Part shown: piece by piece, positions 28,401-38,933 of the stretch
How positions within the stretch are numbered: position 1 is the first letter of the stretch
Layout of the letters: each line of letters starts with the position of its first letter
From: Primula veris
Taxonomy: Eukaryota; Streptophyta; Magnoliopsida; Ericales; Primulaceae
Direction: 5' to 3'
Assembly: GCA_963682055.1 (NCBI GenBank)
Contig: OY821745.1
Span: 11,229,501 to 11,293,500, forward strand
Length of the DNA stretch: 64,000 bases
The notes under the pieces: model-generated
Databases searched by the model: none
What the model saw: the letters and a program-made list of their open reading frames with translations, nothing else
What the model was told of the DNA's origin: nothing
Program-made: the position numbers and the translations under genes

Positions 28401-31400
28401 AACTTCAAGCTCGGAAAATACCCTTAAATTTAAGGCACTGTTGTAGTTTTTGGGAGTTAGTTATTTGTAATTTGAATATTAGGATTAAAATTATTTTTCA
28501 AGGTTCTTACATTAGTATGATAGTTTGTGAGAGTTCGTAATTTTAGAAAAATCTTGTGTGCAATGTTTTCTTTAGATTCTCTTATTCTCCTTGTTGAGTA
28601 CATCTTCTCTTTTTGTCGCACTTTTTTTTATTTTTATTTTGCAGTAGGAGTAAGCAGATCATGCAGTGTTTGCTTTTGTATATGCGAACATACAGTTCCC
28701 TTATTTTGTCGTTGACAATATTTCCAATTGGTTTTTAACGCAGATTTGAGGAAATGCCCACAAACAATTATGTTGAAAGCAGGTAGACTATTTTCTGATT
28801 TCTGTTGAGAATTAAGTAATTTGTTTTTCTTCATTGGTGAACAGTAAATTTGGTTTAAATTTGCAGTTTCCAAAATTTCGATGTGCTGTTTCAGCCTCAA
28901 CAACACCCTGCTAGGGATTCTCACGACACTTTCTTTCTTCAAGGTTTGGCTAATTTAACATCTAATTTTCAATCTGTTTCAGTGAATTGTTTTCCTTTTG
29001 ATACTTTTTTTTCATGCTATATCTGTAGCTCCTTCAACAACGAAGAGACTACCGGAAGATTATGTCGAGCGGGTGAAGCAAGTTCATATGCATGGTGGAT
29101 ATGGGTCTAGAGGGTAAGCAATCTTCCCTCTGTTCTCTCTCTTGCTAGGCAATTCTGATCAGAATCTCATGATACTAATAATCTACACTTCTACTATGTT
29201 TAGCTATGAATCTGATTGGAAAAGGGAGGAGGCGGACAAAAACCTTCTGCGAACTCATACAACTGCCGTTTCTTCAAAGATGCTTTATTTGCTCGCACAG
29301 CAGGTACATCAACTTTGTGTTCACAATGAGCTCCCTTGGTTGTACCTTTTAAGCACGGCAGGCATATATTTTTGATAGGGTTAGAAAAGTATAGTTATAA
29401 TAATTACTTTAATTTCGTTAGTATTGTTTGGTAAACAGTATAAAAGTTTACTTTAAAGAAATTGTTTTTTGGTGTAACTGTACTGTATTGCATTTTTTAG
29501 TTGGAAGATAATGTTTATTTATTCCTTAATTTGTGTTCTATATGAATCAGTTAACTGCCCCTTTACCAATTGAGACAATCTGGGTACAATTGTTGTTCAA
29601 AAGTGCCTATATGTAAAGGCTCTGTGATAAGTTTACAGTCGATCACATGTGGTGTTATCAAATTGAGGATACAAATGTATATTAGAATAGAACGAAAAAA
29701 ATCGAGGCAGAAAAGTTCACCTAAAAATATTGAGTAGAAAAGCGCAAATGCGTAAAGTTATGATCTGTGAGACAGATCAGACGAAGTTTATAATGAACAA
29801 AACGGAGAGGACCAGGTTCATGGCGTGACCCTAAAAATTGAACAAGAAAGACTCGGTACCTATTTTCTACTTTTATCTCAAAAGTGAAGAAACTGTTACT
29901 TTTTGAAAAGAAATCTTTTGGTCTCTATACTTAAATAGATGTAGGCTTTTATAGGACTGCCAAACAAACGTAATTACTTGTGAGTAAAATCCTTTTAAAA
30001 AAATACATTTCAGAGACCACCATAGTACTCCACTATATAACTGTGTTATTTATTATTGATTCCTGTGCTCTTCCCTTGGGTAATGTTCTATCTTTTTCTA
30101 ACATTTTGCTTATTCCATTGCATAATTATGGTTTATTCAGCTTAGGTTCTAGGGGAATATCACATCTTATCAGTACTCTGATTGGTAATAGTCATGTAGA
30201 TCACATGGCTTGCTGAGACAACAGTTGCATAATGAGGAATTTATCTGGCCTTTACATAATTAGCATTTGTGGAGTGTTTTTACATCCATTTTTTTAGACA
30301 CTACCTGTAGTAAAGCAGCATGTATGTATAATTCTAATGGCTTCACGTTCTGCATTCACCTTTGCTTTTAATATAGGAGAGATTCTTGTGACAATAGAAT
30401 TAAATATGGGGGTATATGTATTTATGTGTATGTACGTACAAATTTTTCATGCATATATATGTACATATTTACATATCATCTTTCATCAGGCATTAAATCA
30501 TTTATTTGGATTTCTTCAACCAGAAACCTTTTTCTCCCAAGAAGTACTACTCTATAGACCGCGTGTTCAGAAATGAAGCAGTTGACAGAACTCACCTTGC
30601 TGAGTTCCACCAAATAGAAGGTATTTAGAAGTGAACATAATGCCCATCTTTTCTTTGTTCTTTTGTTTTTGTTCATAATTTGGAGATATATATAGGAAGA
30701 GAATGCGTTGCTGTAAAGTTTTGACTTATTTTCAGTTTGAGATTAATTTCCCTCCCATCTAGTTTGGTTGGTAAAAATTTGTATGGAGATAGTACTTCTA
30801 TGTTAAGTAAGGTTGACATAAATGAGTTGATAACCCACAATTCGAGTTGTACCTATATCATCTAGGCCTGTTAATATGAATTACCGTTGTCTTGGCTCCC
30901 TTCTGTGGATATTACAAAATTTTGAGAGAATCACTCAGTTGTCTCGTGTAGAGTGTGATAAGTGGGATTAAATGTAAATAGAAAATTACTCCAAATTGTT
31001 CACACTTCTGCCTTTCGCGGCCAATAATGTTTGTATTTTGTTTGGCGATGGGGGATAAAAGTAGGTAAATATTAATTGCTTACAGTTCACTCTTTTTTGT
31101 ATGTGCTGGATAACCTAAAAACTAAAGATATGATGGGTAAGTTGTATTTTAAATGTGATTTAGTTTTTTTTATTCTTATCTTTGTAACTTCATCTGGAAA
31201 ATTTCTTATTTGCAATTATTCAAATATCTCTCCTTGTATCACAACATTATGCCTATTCTATTCTTTATTGCAAATATAGGTTTGATATGTGATCGAGGGC
31301 TTACTCTTGGTCACTTGATCGGAGTATTGGATGACTTCTTCAAACGTATCGGTAATGATAACTTCTTCCTAAGCTTCCTCTCTGGTTTTAACTTTTAATG

Positions 31401-32827
31401 ACGCAGATATCATAGCAAATTTTAAAATATACCTCGGCATGTTTTCCTTTTCTTCCTGTTTTGGCAAGTACATTTCTGTAATTGACTGGTTGATATTGTT
31501 GTTTTCGAGGAACCTATAAAAAAAGCAACTTGCACGATTCACGAAACCTTAATGCTGTCACAATTTATTTTCAGGAATGTCAAAGCTGAAATTCAAGCCC
31601 GCTTACAATCCATACACTGAACCCAGCATGGAAATTTTCAGGTGATCATCATATTCCATTTTAGCTATGTAACGTTCGTTTAAAGTTTGGTGTCTTCTAA
31701 GTTGTGCGTTGACATTGTCATTTGCGATAAGGGAATGCTTACAATTTACGAGTTCTTATCTGTATAAAAATCTTGCAATTATGATAAACTCTGAAAGTAT
31801 GTAACCCTGAAAGTGACTCTGAAAATCCTACCAAGAAGGTAGATTTTTTTTTGGTTTGCACTAAATCTTGTGTACTCCAACAAAAAAAGGTTGTACAGTG
31901 TACAGTTTTTTTATTAGCAAAACAAGCCCAATTTACGCTATAACATTGTGTGTCAATCAGCTTTGTATATTTTTTTGTGTATGATGTTTGCTTTATTTTC
32001 ATAAAATTCCCTTGCATTTGGCTAGTTACCATGAAGGTTTAGGTAAATGGGTGGAAATTGGAAACTCGGGCATGTTTAGACCTGAGATGCTTCGTCCAAT
32101 GGGTTTCCCTGAAGATGTTCAGGTCATTGCATGGGGCCTCTCACTGGAAAGGTAACAGATACGTTTAAAATTAGGATTCTATTAAAATTTTCTTATCTGC
32201 CTTTTCTACAAAATAAATACATGAGGTACCAATTCTACTGCTGTGATCATAAATATGATAAATCAGTGTTTTAAGTTGAATTTAGTGTGCATCCTCTAGT
32301 TTGTTACTTTTGGTGGTGTATAGTTTCAGTTGGCTTCAATATCTTATCTTCCAGACCATGGGAAGCTCCATAATATTTATATTAAACCTTGACATTTTAT
32401 TTGTTGCTCAATAACAAGTATTTGCTTTTACTAATATTTTCAGTTTTAAAACTGGTATTCACTACTTTTTACGAGTTGTGTTGGGATGGAACCTGACTCG
32501 CAAAATACTTTCACATGTGTCTTTCTTTTGAACACCAGAAAACATTGTTGAGAACCGCATTTTAATATTTTCTTGATTTTCTGGACAGACCAACTATGAT
32601 ATTAAATGGGATTGATAACATTCGCGATCTCTTTGGCCACAAGGTATGTATCACTGTAATTTTTTCCTTTCGACATATTTTTACAGCATTCAATCGCTTA
32701 GCATGGGGATTACAATACGAAAACGCTTCGCGTAAAAAATGTTTTGGTATTACTGTTTTTGCAGGTGGATCTTGGTCTCATAAAGCAGAATCCTATTTGT
32801 AGACTTGGTATAGAGTCTATAGATTAG
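14969..32827 (+). CDS. FARSA: Phenylalanine--tRNA ligase alpha subunit, cytoplasmic
   Basis: Class II aminoacyl-tRNA synthetase alpha chain, which with the beta chain charges tRNA-Phe in the cytosol. Exons: 14969-15115, 24523-24645, 24862-24969, 25684-25740, 25903-25952, 26117-26209, 27155-27245, 27844-27881, 28744-28782, 28867-28943, 29029-29113, 29204-29303, 30524-30620, 31280-31351, 31575-31641, 32026-32151, 32589-32643, 32765-32827. Every junction keeps frame, giving 495 aa (about 485 recalled for Arabidopsis). The N-terminal part ([20 protein letters not shown]) is the helical DNA-binding-like region of eukaryotic alpha chains. Motif 2 includes FRNE at residues 351-354 in [22 protein letters not shown]. 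Motif 3 is GLSLER near 452-457. [15 protein letters not shown] is the conserved substrate-pocket segment. Intron 1 is 9407 bp and hosts a gypsy retrotransposon in antisense plus smaller repeats. Near-certain identification. Confidence 0.95.
15262..16055 (-). repeat. Two adjacent copies of a Helitron-like non-autonomous repeat in PheRS intron 1
   Basis: Two units follow each other. Each starts on this strand with TAG next to a GC-richer block (CTAGCAACGGTGCGCCC at 15262; TAGTGAACGACACCCAC near 15609). Each ends with GGCTTC(G/A)TAAG, then ACATA, then TAGTATAG-like words (near 15545-15600 and 16005-16055). A third ending of the same type lies just before the first unit (15205-15255). In the reverse orientation the unit would end with a short hairpin followed by CTAG, as Helitrons do. 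No coding capacity. Assignment is tentative. Confidence 0.4.
16082..17556. other. Remainder of PheRS intron 1 left of the gypsy element
   Basis: AT-rich intron sequence with two stretches resembling the CTCCCTCTGT ends of Stowaway-type MITEs (about 16120 and 16295). No gene is recognised. Confidence 0.4.
16451..16481. repeat. (TA)n microsatellite
   Basis: Uninterrupted TA dinucleotide run in PheRS intron 1. Confidence 0.9.
17557..17561. repeat. Target-site duplication of the gypsy element, left copy
   Basis: CTTGT directly abuts the left LTR and is repeated at 22704-22708 after the right LTR. Confidence 0.9.
17562..17974 (-). repeat. Gypsy 3' LTR
   Basis: 413 bp, identical by eye to the copy at 22291-22703. 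On the element strand it lies downstream of pol, and its first bases encode the C-terminal tail of the polyprotein, with the stop codon at 17917-17919. Confidence 0.9.
17917..22275 (-). CDS. Ty3/gypsy Gag-Pol polyprotein
   Basis: One open frame of about 1450 codons from ATG 22275, one base after the primer binding site. The frame is open further upstream into the 5' LTR, to a Met at 22341, but the Met followed by [11 protein letters not shown] is the natural gag start. Order of domains: coiled N-terminus and retrotransposon gag; CCHC knuckle [14 protein letters not shown] (about 21330-21377); aspartic protease region with [12 protein letters not shown]; reverse transcriptase with YFDDILIYS (about 20050); RNase H ([14 protein letters not shown], then [10 protein letters not shown]); integrase zinc finger (H-H-C-C around SGHLGRDK and KCSVCQEQK); integrase core with [16 protein letters not shown] and [13 protein letters not shown]; and a C-terminal [15 protein letters not shown] region. 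The protease has IDSCS where DSG or DTG is usual in many families. No internal stop is seen. The last residues are encoded inside the 3' LTR. The element is probably competent for transposition. Confidence 0.92.
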   Translation of the reverse strand: MDEARIQSLEAKVESMGVEVAEVSNQLRELLTLIKSGNNQRQPPPILEGDGVVVPGNNRGRREDYDGYRIKAEIPVFNGNLEVEAFLDWVNEVERFFEIMDVDEERKVSIVAYKMKGGAGAWWQSICEERYRQRRQPIREWAMMKELLQGRFLPRDYVQALYRQFLDCRQGTRTVAGYTEEFLRLQSRCDVNEAEDHQIARFMRGLKYEIQDKMGVQPIHSLANAREMASRAEARLSQQAGRSSFFRKVTGESSNKIFENSRQPQIDNKDPAAKSAVIPKRPTPGQIATNNSYARPNSGKCYRCQQPGHRSNECPERRPVHMVNSTEDEDDPNYVEEEEGSTYDICGEEQDDVTLVVQRILCSPKVEELSQRRKIFQAKCRVGEEICSLIIDSCSCENLIAKKVVDHLKLRTEPHPAPYQIGWIQKGPSIQVTRICKVPLSMGKFYKSEVICDVVEMDACNILLGRPWQFDVDSVHKGRENTYYFEWQGKKIMVVPTGSMSKASKVEGKTLLAISNSVNEFSCDIKEFGGVLALVAKAAYEYEEFEIPELIKELLKEFRGVTLEPDQLPPMRDIQHRIDFVPGARLPNLPHYRMNPKENKILQEQVESLLHKGYVRESISPCAVPALLVPKKDGSWRMCVDSRAINKITVQYRFPIPRLDDMLDQLAGSNVFSKIDLRSGYHQIRIKPGDEWKTAFKTKDGLYEWLVMPFGLSNAPSTFMRLMNQMLKPFFGKYVVVYFDDILIYSRNEVEHIEHLRSVLQVLQDNELFVNMKKCCFMTNKVLFLGYIVSSEGIHVDEQKIKAIRDWPTPSSLTEVRSFHGLATFYRRFIRNFSSVAAPITDCLRKKKGEKFEWTETAAYSFKEIKHMLTSAPILALPDFEKIFEIECDACGTGIGGVLSQHGRPVAYFSEKLNEARQTWSTYEQELYAVFRALKTWEHYLLPREFVIYSDHQSLVHFKNQRDLKNKMHVRWAAYFGQFNYVIKHKSGATNKVADALSRRAALLITVSQEVVGFDFLKELYEQDEDFMSIWAKHLADQPLGDFLEQNGFLFKGNRLCIPRTSLREKLLRELHAGGLSGHLGRDKTIASLEERYFWPQLKRDAGRFVRKCSVCQEQKGQGQNTGLYMPLPVPNQPWEDLSMDFVLGLPRTQRGSDSIFVVVDRFSKMAHFIPCRTTSDAPHVAKLFFQEIVRLHGVPRSITSDRDSKFLAHFWSTLWKKFGTDLRLSSTAHPQTDGQTEVVNRTLGNLVRCICEERKKQWDFALAQAEFAYNSAVHSSTGKSPFAIVYRRTPMHVVDLVRLPSEINKSSAADNLAKLHMDVIEQVKKKLEASNAKYKAAADAHRRHKVFEVGDLVMIFLRKERGGSQRKLDQKKYGPFKVLKKINDNAYVIDLPEHMKISKTFNVADIYEYIGADDHIYPEDYNIETSCSEVEGNDADKLAEKFTNDLQGKET
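17975..17987 (-). other. Polypurine tract of the gypsy element
   Basis: On the element strand AAGTGGAAGGGAA directly precedes the TGATGCGG start of the 3' LTR, the expected plus-strand primer position. Confidence 0.75.
22277..22288 (-). other. Primer binding site of the gypsy element
   Basis: On the element strand TGGTATCAGAGC, complementary to the 3' end of plant initiator methionine tRNA, lies two bases after the TACGTCA end of the 5' LTR. The gag ATG follows one base later. Confidence 0.9.
22291..22703 (-). repeat. Gypsy 5' LTR
   Basis: 413 bp, identical by eye to 17562-17974. Its right edge is followed by the CTTGT duplication at 22704-22708. Confidence 0.9.
22760..23620. repeat. Non-coding repeat with inverted ends and degenerate GGGTATGAA repeats
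   Basis: The left end contains ATTAACAAAAGCATAC followed by CTCAAAAGTTAAATTATC. The right end, read in reverse, contains ATTAACAAAACATAC and a similar continuation, giving an imperfect inverted repeat of about 45 bases. Inside are a long CT-rich tract (22880-23080), a GC-richer block at 23085-23220, and a degenerate array of GGGTATGAACTTTTGGAATAA-like units (23290-23515). It looks like a non-autonomous DNA transposon, class unknown. The short ORFs on both strands across it match nothing I know. Confidence 0.4.
24420..24475 (+). repeat. 28-bp tandem duplication before PheRS exon 2
   Basis: Two exact copies of a 28-base unit starting ATGCATGATAACAAAACAAT lie about 50 bp upstream of the exon 2 acceptor, in the polypyrimidine/branch-point neighbourhood of the long intron 1. 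Confidence 0.85.
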
Positions 32828-35378
32828 AAATCTAAATCCCCACATTTTAGACAAAGTTCTCCTTTAACTATTGGCATTAATTTACAGCGATATTATACTG
32901 TTACATGTAAAATATTGTATTCGTTTACTGGGTAATTTAGTGAGCCAGGCCTTCTGTATTCAGAAATGTACCTTGCTGAAATTTTTTATCCCAAATTTTC
33001 TTTATTGGTTAAATCCCAACTCATGACTTGTACTTTTCGGCACTTGCCTTGAGTTTTTGATGGTTCTACTAACTTACGAGTAAGGAATCATAGCTGATTA
33101 AACATGCAAAAATTGTTAAGCAATTGCTTGCTTTTTCGATAGATTTCTGATCATTATTCAGAGCTACTGTATACACTTGTCTCGACAGAGATTTCAACAC
33201 CTAATGTAGGACTAGAAGTAGAGTTGGAAATGTACTGGCCTATCGGGTAATGAATAATGATACGTTTACAATTACGAATCATGTGGCCACACTTCTAGGA
33301 ATATAAACGGAAATTAACCACTCATCGAGAATCTTGAAGTACATGCACTCGAATATTAGAAGGTTTGCACTTCCATACTGAACTATATGAATTTTGATAT
33401 TCCAATTTTTGCACCTCAAATACTAGAATATATGCACTTCAATGTCGTATCTATGATTCTATGCACCAGCACATTAGTACTTGAAGTGTATGGAATTCAA
33501 AATTGAAGTGTACACACCTCATTTCCAAGCCACATGCGCTCAAAATACTTAACTAACTACGCTTTTTTTTTTTTTTTTTGGAAGAGTAAACTGACTATAC
33601 TTTGATACTAATTAATTATTATGTGAACTTTATGCATTTCAGTTCTAAATTGTATGCATACATGTCAAATTTATAGGCACTTCAATGTTGAAGTAATTGC
33701 AACTCAATTTGGAAATGTTATGCACATCATCAATAAAAGGTGTGTAGTGTCAATGTATACATATCAATACTTGAAGTGAGTTCAATATTTAGATTGTAAG
33801 CATAACAATATTTGGAGCTTATGCCTTCTAAGCTTTAAAACTGAAATATGTGAACTTCAACGCTTAAATTTTATGCACCTAAAAATTCACAAACATCTAA
33901 AACAAAAAATTTATTATATTTGTCATAGATCCTTCGTTTAAACACTTTGAACTATACAATGAAATTACACCCTCTTAATCATAAACTAAACAATTTGCAA
34001 CACATGTAGGAATTTGAACATTTTCTGAATTTAGACATCAACTAATATATAAATAGCTAAAGATAAATGGTGGTTAATATTGATCGAGAGTCAAGGTAAC
34101 TTAAAATCATTTCTCCATTAGTGATTAACCTTATTTTTATAAACTCCACTGGTTCCAATTTGGGAAGTCTTTTTTCGATGTCCACCGATTTTTAGCAGCT
34201 TGTGTGGCACCTATATATACACCAAAACTGGCCCACTTTGAGAATTTGGGCGGCAAATTCCGAAATTATTGTCCCCTACCCCATTTTTCATGTCCGAGCA
34301 ATAACGCTATTGAATGTCATGTTGGCAATCACTTGTTAACTTTTGTGCTAAATTTAGTAATCACGCTAATGAGTGAGTTAACAATCATTTTATCATTTCA
34401 TTCTATTTTAAATTGTTTAATTATCATATGTCTCACTTATCACATTAATTAATATCAATATATTAATGCTAGCCAAAACTAGTTAGAGTTAGTTTGTATG
34501 AATATAATTTAGTGGTTTTTTTTTTTATTCTTATTTGACAATAGTTAGTTAGTCAACTTTATTAAATGAGACGCGGATGAGAGTTTTTTTTTTTTTTTTT
34601 AAAAGCTATAAACATACATTACACTCTCCCTCTATATTATTATGATCTACCCGTTCATATATACATATACAGTAACTAACACTTTAGAAAACTCTAATTT
34701 TATAACCCAACTTTTACGCTTCAAATCCAATTTATCAAACCTTAGGCTATATGTATTTTCATACCAGGCAATCCATTCTATTTTACAATAATTTAGTTAA
34801 ATATTTGTATTAGCATCATTATTTGGTAATAATTTGTTGATAGGTTTTGAAAATTTTAATTTTTGTTCAATTGTAATTACACTTTTTTTAAGTATGATTC
34901 TCAAATACGTTACTCTTTCTTAAATTTTTAGTTAAATATTCTTTTAACACCCAATATTTAGATATAATTAGAGTTGTGGGTGAGATTCAAATTTGTTAGT
35001 TATTGTTAATTTTTATTTCAAGGTTTAACTCATTATCATAATAATAGTTTATTATGTACTCATTATCTTAATAATAGTTTATTATGTGTTTCAATAAAAT
35101 ATAGTTATTTTTAATTGTTTTGTTTAATTGCAAATTTTTAGTGAATTATGGCCCCATTATGAGACAAAAATCTGATTTGATTGTGCCACGTGCAGACCAG
35201 GAATGACAAGTCTGGTGATCCCTTAAAAATTAAATATATGCACATTGAAAAAAGGCCTGCCCTTCCAATTTACTGGTCCACTTATATTCATCCCATATTT
35301 TATTTTCACAAGTATAATTTTTTGTAATTGAGATGAAAAATATATTTTTTTTTTAAATTTTTTAGTAAGTAAATACTG
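32828..35378. other. PheRS 3' region and AT-rich spacer, no gene seen
   Basis: About 2.5 kb of AT-rich DNA with several T and A runs. Between about 33330 and 33900 words such as CACTTCAA and TTGAAGTG recur on both strands, suggesting an old decayed repeat. No coding region is supportable. Confidence 0.45.
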
Positions 35379-35379
35379 T

Positions 35380-36915
35380 TTGGTGAACACTGTAAAACTA
35401 TATTTTTCATTAAAAATGTTGTTTGGTAAAATATGTTTACTTTTACTTTTTAAGTGAAAATGAATGTTTTATTTCGATTAATAGAATAAAGCAAAATAAT
35501 AAATTAGAAAAAAAACACTTTACTATTTAAAGATTAAAAAGATACAAAATTAGAAAAATATAATGATTATCGAACATAAAAAGTTATAAAATTAACGACT
35601 TCGTCTATGGTTTCTTATATTTCTACAAATTCGATCACGAAGTTCATTTCAACAAAATTTCATATAATCATCATCATTTAAAACATTTACGTCATGAGTG
35701 GTATCTTGTGATGTTAAACCTCACTCTTCTACGTATCCGTTACGCATTACGTCGTCATATTCTGGATCAGGAAAATTTGCGGTGTTTACGAATAAAGTTG
35801 TGCAAAACCATAGACGTTTCAATCACATCGATTTGCTTTCGAAGATCGTAAAAAGGCATGTCTCTCAAGATTCCCCATCGTATTTTCCATACCCCGAACG
35901 TTCTTTCAATAACACTTCTGAGAGACGAGTGAACTTGATTAAACATCTCTTCTGCATTACGCGGTGGTTCATCTTGCCAAAAAATTTATTGATGATATCT
36001 CTGACCTCTATATGGTGACATAAAACGTTTTGTATTTGGATAGCCAGCATCTACTAGACAAAATTTTGCTATAACAATTGAAAAATAAACTAGTTAATGC
36101 GTTATTAATATAAAAAAATAATGTAAAACGAATATTTTTTCATATATTAACCTTCGTTAGGTTGTGGAAAATTCTTGTTTATACCTCGAAGTACGTTATA
36201 AAAAATCCGGGTGTCATACATGCTGCCCTCTCATCCATAAGAAATATATGTAAAACACATATTAAAATCACACACGGCCAATATGTTTGTTGTGTAACAA
36301 CTTTTTCTGCTGTAATAAGGATACGATTCACTTGGTTTAGGTCGTACACCAACATGTCTTCCATCAATTGTTCTAATGCAATCCTAAAATGAAACAAAAA
36401 TTTATAGTAGAAGGAAAATATGATATTTGAAAGGTTAATAAGAAAAAAAGTTTACTTTAAAAAAATTTAGTGATGGATGAGTGACCCTCCGATGAAAGTC
36501 AGATTTGGGGGAAAGCCAATTTTTTATGAAATGTAATTTGATTATAAAGATGGAATTTGATTTTGAAGTCTCGGAATGATTTTTCCAATATCGAGCAGAG
36601 GTATCTTATACCTTTCACATATTAGACAAAAATCTGCAATAGTTTTTTTTTTAGCTAGTTCAATTTCATTTAATTTTTTTTACATATTTTATGCGATCAT
36701 TGTTTGTTTATATATACCTCATATTAGAACAGTAATAGAGTATAATGATCGTTGGGTTGGTTTTTTAAAAAAAATTGGTTTGGTCAGGTGAGCTACAGTG
36801 CCCATATAATACTTTTGTTGAATAAGTAACATGCAAAATACTTTTGAAAAGTAAGTTTAAATTGATTTTACTTATGATAAAAGTAAGACTTTTGTACAAT
36901 CACCAAACAGCAGTT
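35380..36915 (-). mobile_element. Decayed PIF/Harbinger-type DNA transposon
   Basis: A transposase relic on the minus strand lies between imperfect inverted ends: CTGTTTGGTGAACACTGTAAAAC near 35379 (in two parts: CTGTTTGGTG, then AACACTGTAAAAC) and CACCAAACAG with AGTTTTACTT near 36901-36920. GTTTGGTG ends suit Harbinger elements. A TTA duplication could not be confirmed because the exact ends are uncertain. Confidence 0.6.
35690..36430 (-). pseudogene. PIF/Harbinger transposase (DDE_Tnp_4) pseudogene
   Basis: On the minus strand from about 36400: CIRTIDGRHVGVRPK, then YSRKSCYTTNILAVCDFNM, CFTYISYG, stop, EGSMYDTRIF. This matches the D-G-TH and W-EG--D-R segments of plant Harbinger nucleases. 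An intron-like break follows near 36150-36060. Then comes AKFCLVDAGYPNTKRFMSPY, RGQRYH, stop, then EEMFNQVHSSLRSVIERTFG and DLRKQIDVIETSMVLHNFIR, which include the final acidic residue of the E-R-FG block. In-frame stops and a frame change mark it as dead. Homology is recalled, not searched. Confidence 0.8.
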
Positions 36916-37401
36916 TTACTTATAGTACTGGCCATTATCCTAAATTTACATATGTTTTCAAATCACCATTACTTTTTTATACAAATTTTTACTAATACCA
37001 ATGTGCTAATGGCAAATATGTAAATTTATCGAATATTCCATTGGCCCCTAAATTATTACTCTCTTTGAAAACTGCACAAAATTTTGAAAAAATTCATTAT
37101 ATGCGGTCTACAAGAAAGACTTTACTTTTGGTCCAAGCATATGTTTTTTCATCCTTTATCACATCTTAATTTATTTATTTTTAGGTAAATTGGTTGATTT
37201 TTATCTTTTATTTATTACTACTTTACAAAAATGATCATTTATGTTTGTAGGTACGTCACAAAAATGAATAAGAAGGCATTATTAAAGGACAAAGTGAGTA
37301 AATTGTTTTTACAGTTAATAATAAAAATGGGACTAAAAAATGGACTTATTGTGTTTTATCGGAATGTCAAAACCCTCACTGATATATATAGTACATCTTA
37401 T

Positions 37402-37440
<39 letters not shown>

Positions 37441-37500
37441 CCTTTTCATATCTGCTCTATAAAACAATAACATATTTACTCCGATCGTTTTTGTTTCATT
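36916..37500. promoter_or_regulatory. Spacer and likely promoter of the bL27m gene
   Basis: AT-rich spacer with an (AT)n run at about 37407-37438 and CTATAAAAC near 37456, a plausible TATA box about 45 bp upstream of the presumed transcribed leader. Confidence 0.4.
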
Positions 37501-38913
37501 TTCAGGTTAAATCTCTCTCTACTTTCTCTCTCTGTTCTTCGTTATTCAACCGAATTTAAGTAAGCTTTGTTTTTGCAATTTTTCGTTTAATAAAATATTC
37601 AATATTTCGTTAATTTTTTTTACTATTATTGCTCGACTTTAAAGGGAATAAAATATATCCGAAATATCGTAATTAACTGGGTTTCGTTTGTGTGTAGCTA
37701 TAATTTTTTTAACCAACTTAATTTCTGATTTGGGCTTTGTTTGGTTGCAGCTTTTAACCATATTTATTTTCTGGTTATTTTATTATCAAATTTGGATTGC
37801 ATTTCTCGTAAAAAAACACTCGCAATATATCCTTAAAAAATGTACTTTATTTCTCGAAATAAAGCGGAAAAATATCTCTCGATTATTTGGGTTTCGTTGC
37901 ATTTTTTCTTACTAGACTCATTTGCTAATTTGAGCCTTGTTTGGTTGTGGCTTTCAACCATATTTATTGTTTGTTTTATTTTAATATCAAATTTGGATTG
38001 CATTTGGTTGATCATTTTAAAAAGCTGAGTTTTTCTAGTTTTTTGGTCTCAAAAAAGGTAAAAGATTTAAGCTGGATGGACCCAACTTTTTTTTGTCACA
38101 AATGTAATAAATTAAGCTTATTGGCTTAAAATATGTACCCAAACATGCCCTTAGTAAGTCAAACTGTTACTAGTAGTTGTATTTTGTTCATTATGCCTTT
38201 TCGGTTAACAAATGATCACTCGTGTTTTATTCTGATTAGGAGCTGTATTTTGATCAAAAATGGTATTCACTCAATTTGAGCTGTTTATTTTATTTGAATG
38301 TTCCAACAGAACTCAGTTACGAGCTAAGATACCTCCCCTATTCGCATCAAAACCGAAACTTGGGTCTGTTTTGTTAATATTGTTGTTTAGATTATTTCCT
38401 TCCTGACTTAATGTCTTCTCACAGAATACCTTGTATTGTATCATCATATATTTCTTAAGTCTGCGTCTTTATTTTGAAAGAAATTTTCTGTCCCGTTTTG
38501 ATGTTTGTGGGATATGAAGTTGCCGAAGTTGATTTTTGGCAATTTTGCCATTCGATGAAAGATTAGAGGTTGGAATGTGATCAAATATTTTTACTTTTGT
38601 TTTTCTCCGCCTCAACTCAACTGTTGTTTTTTTTATCCAAAAGATGAAGAATGAACAGTTTAAAATTTAGGGGATAAATGTCAATGGTAGCGCTGAATGA
38701 CTTTAATAGAAAATTGACTTCAAGGTCATGGTAGCGCGACATTAAAAAATAGTGCTGACATTTTCAATAATCTAAGCCTTGCTTTTGATATTTGTTGCAG
38801 TCAATATTTCATTTTGTTAAATCTACTTAGGTGTTGTGCACATTTCAGGATAATTGTGCAAATTGCTTGCTATGCTTTTATTAACTGTTGTCTTGCTTTG
38901 CTGCCTCTTTCAG
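37501..38913 (+). other. 5' UTR exon and leader intron of bL27m
   Basis: A CT-rich leader (CTCTCTCTAC... to 37559) ends at AA followed by GTAAGC at 37560. An acceptor TTTCAG ends at 38913, 20 bases before the start codon, so a 1.35-kb intron in the 5' UTR is likely. The intron has an imperfect direct repeat of about 80 bp: TTTGTTTGGTTGCAGC at 37737 and CTTGTTTGGTTGTGGC at 37936, each followed by ACCATATTTATT and CAAATTTGGATTGCATTT. Confidence 0.5.
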
Positions 38914-38933
38914 ATTCATTAACCATCTCAAAG

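Noticed and set aside
35698..36018. Plus-strand 106-codon ORF at the Harbinger relic
   Set aside because: The opposite strand carries the recognisable transposase; this frame is its shadow.
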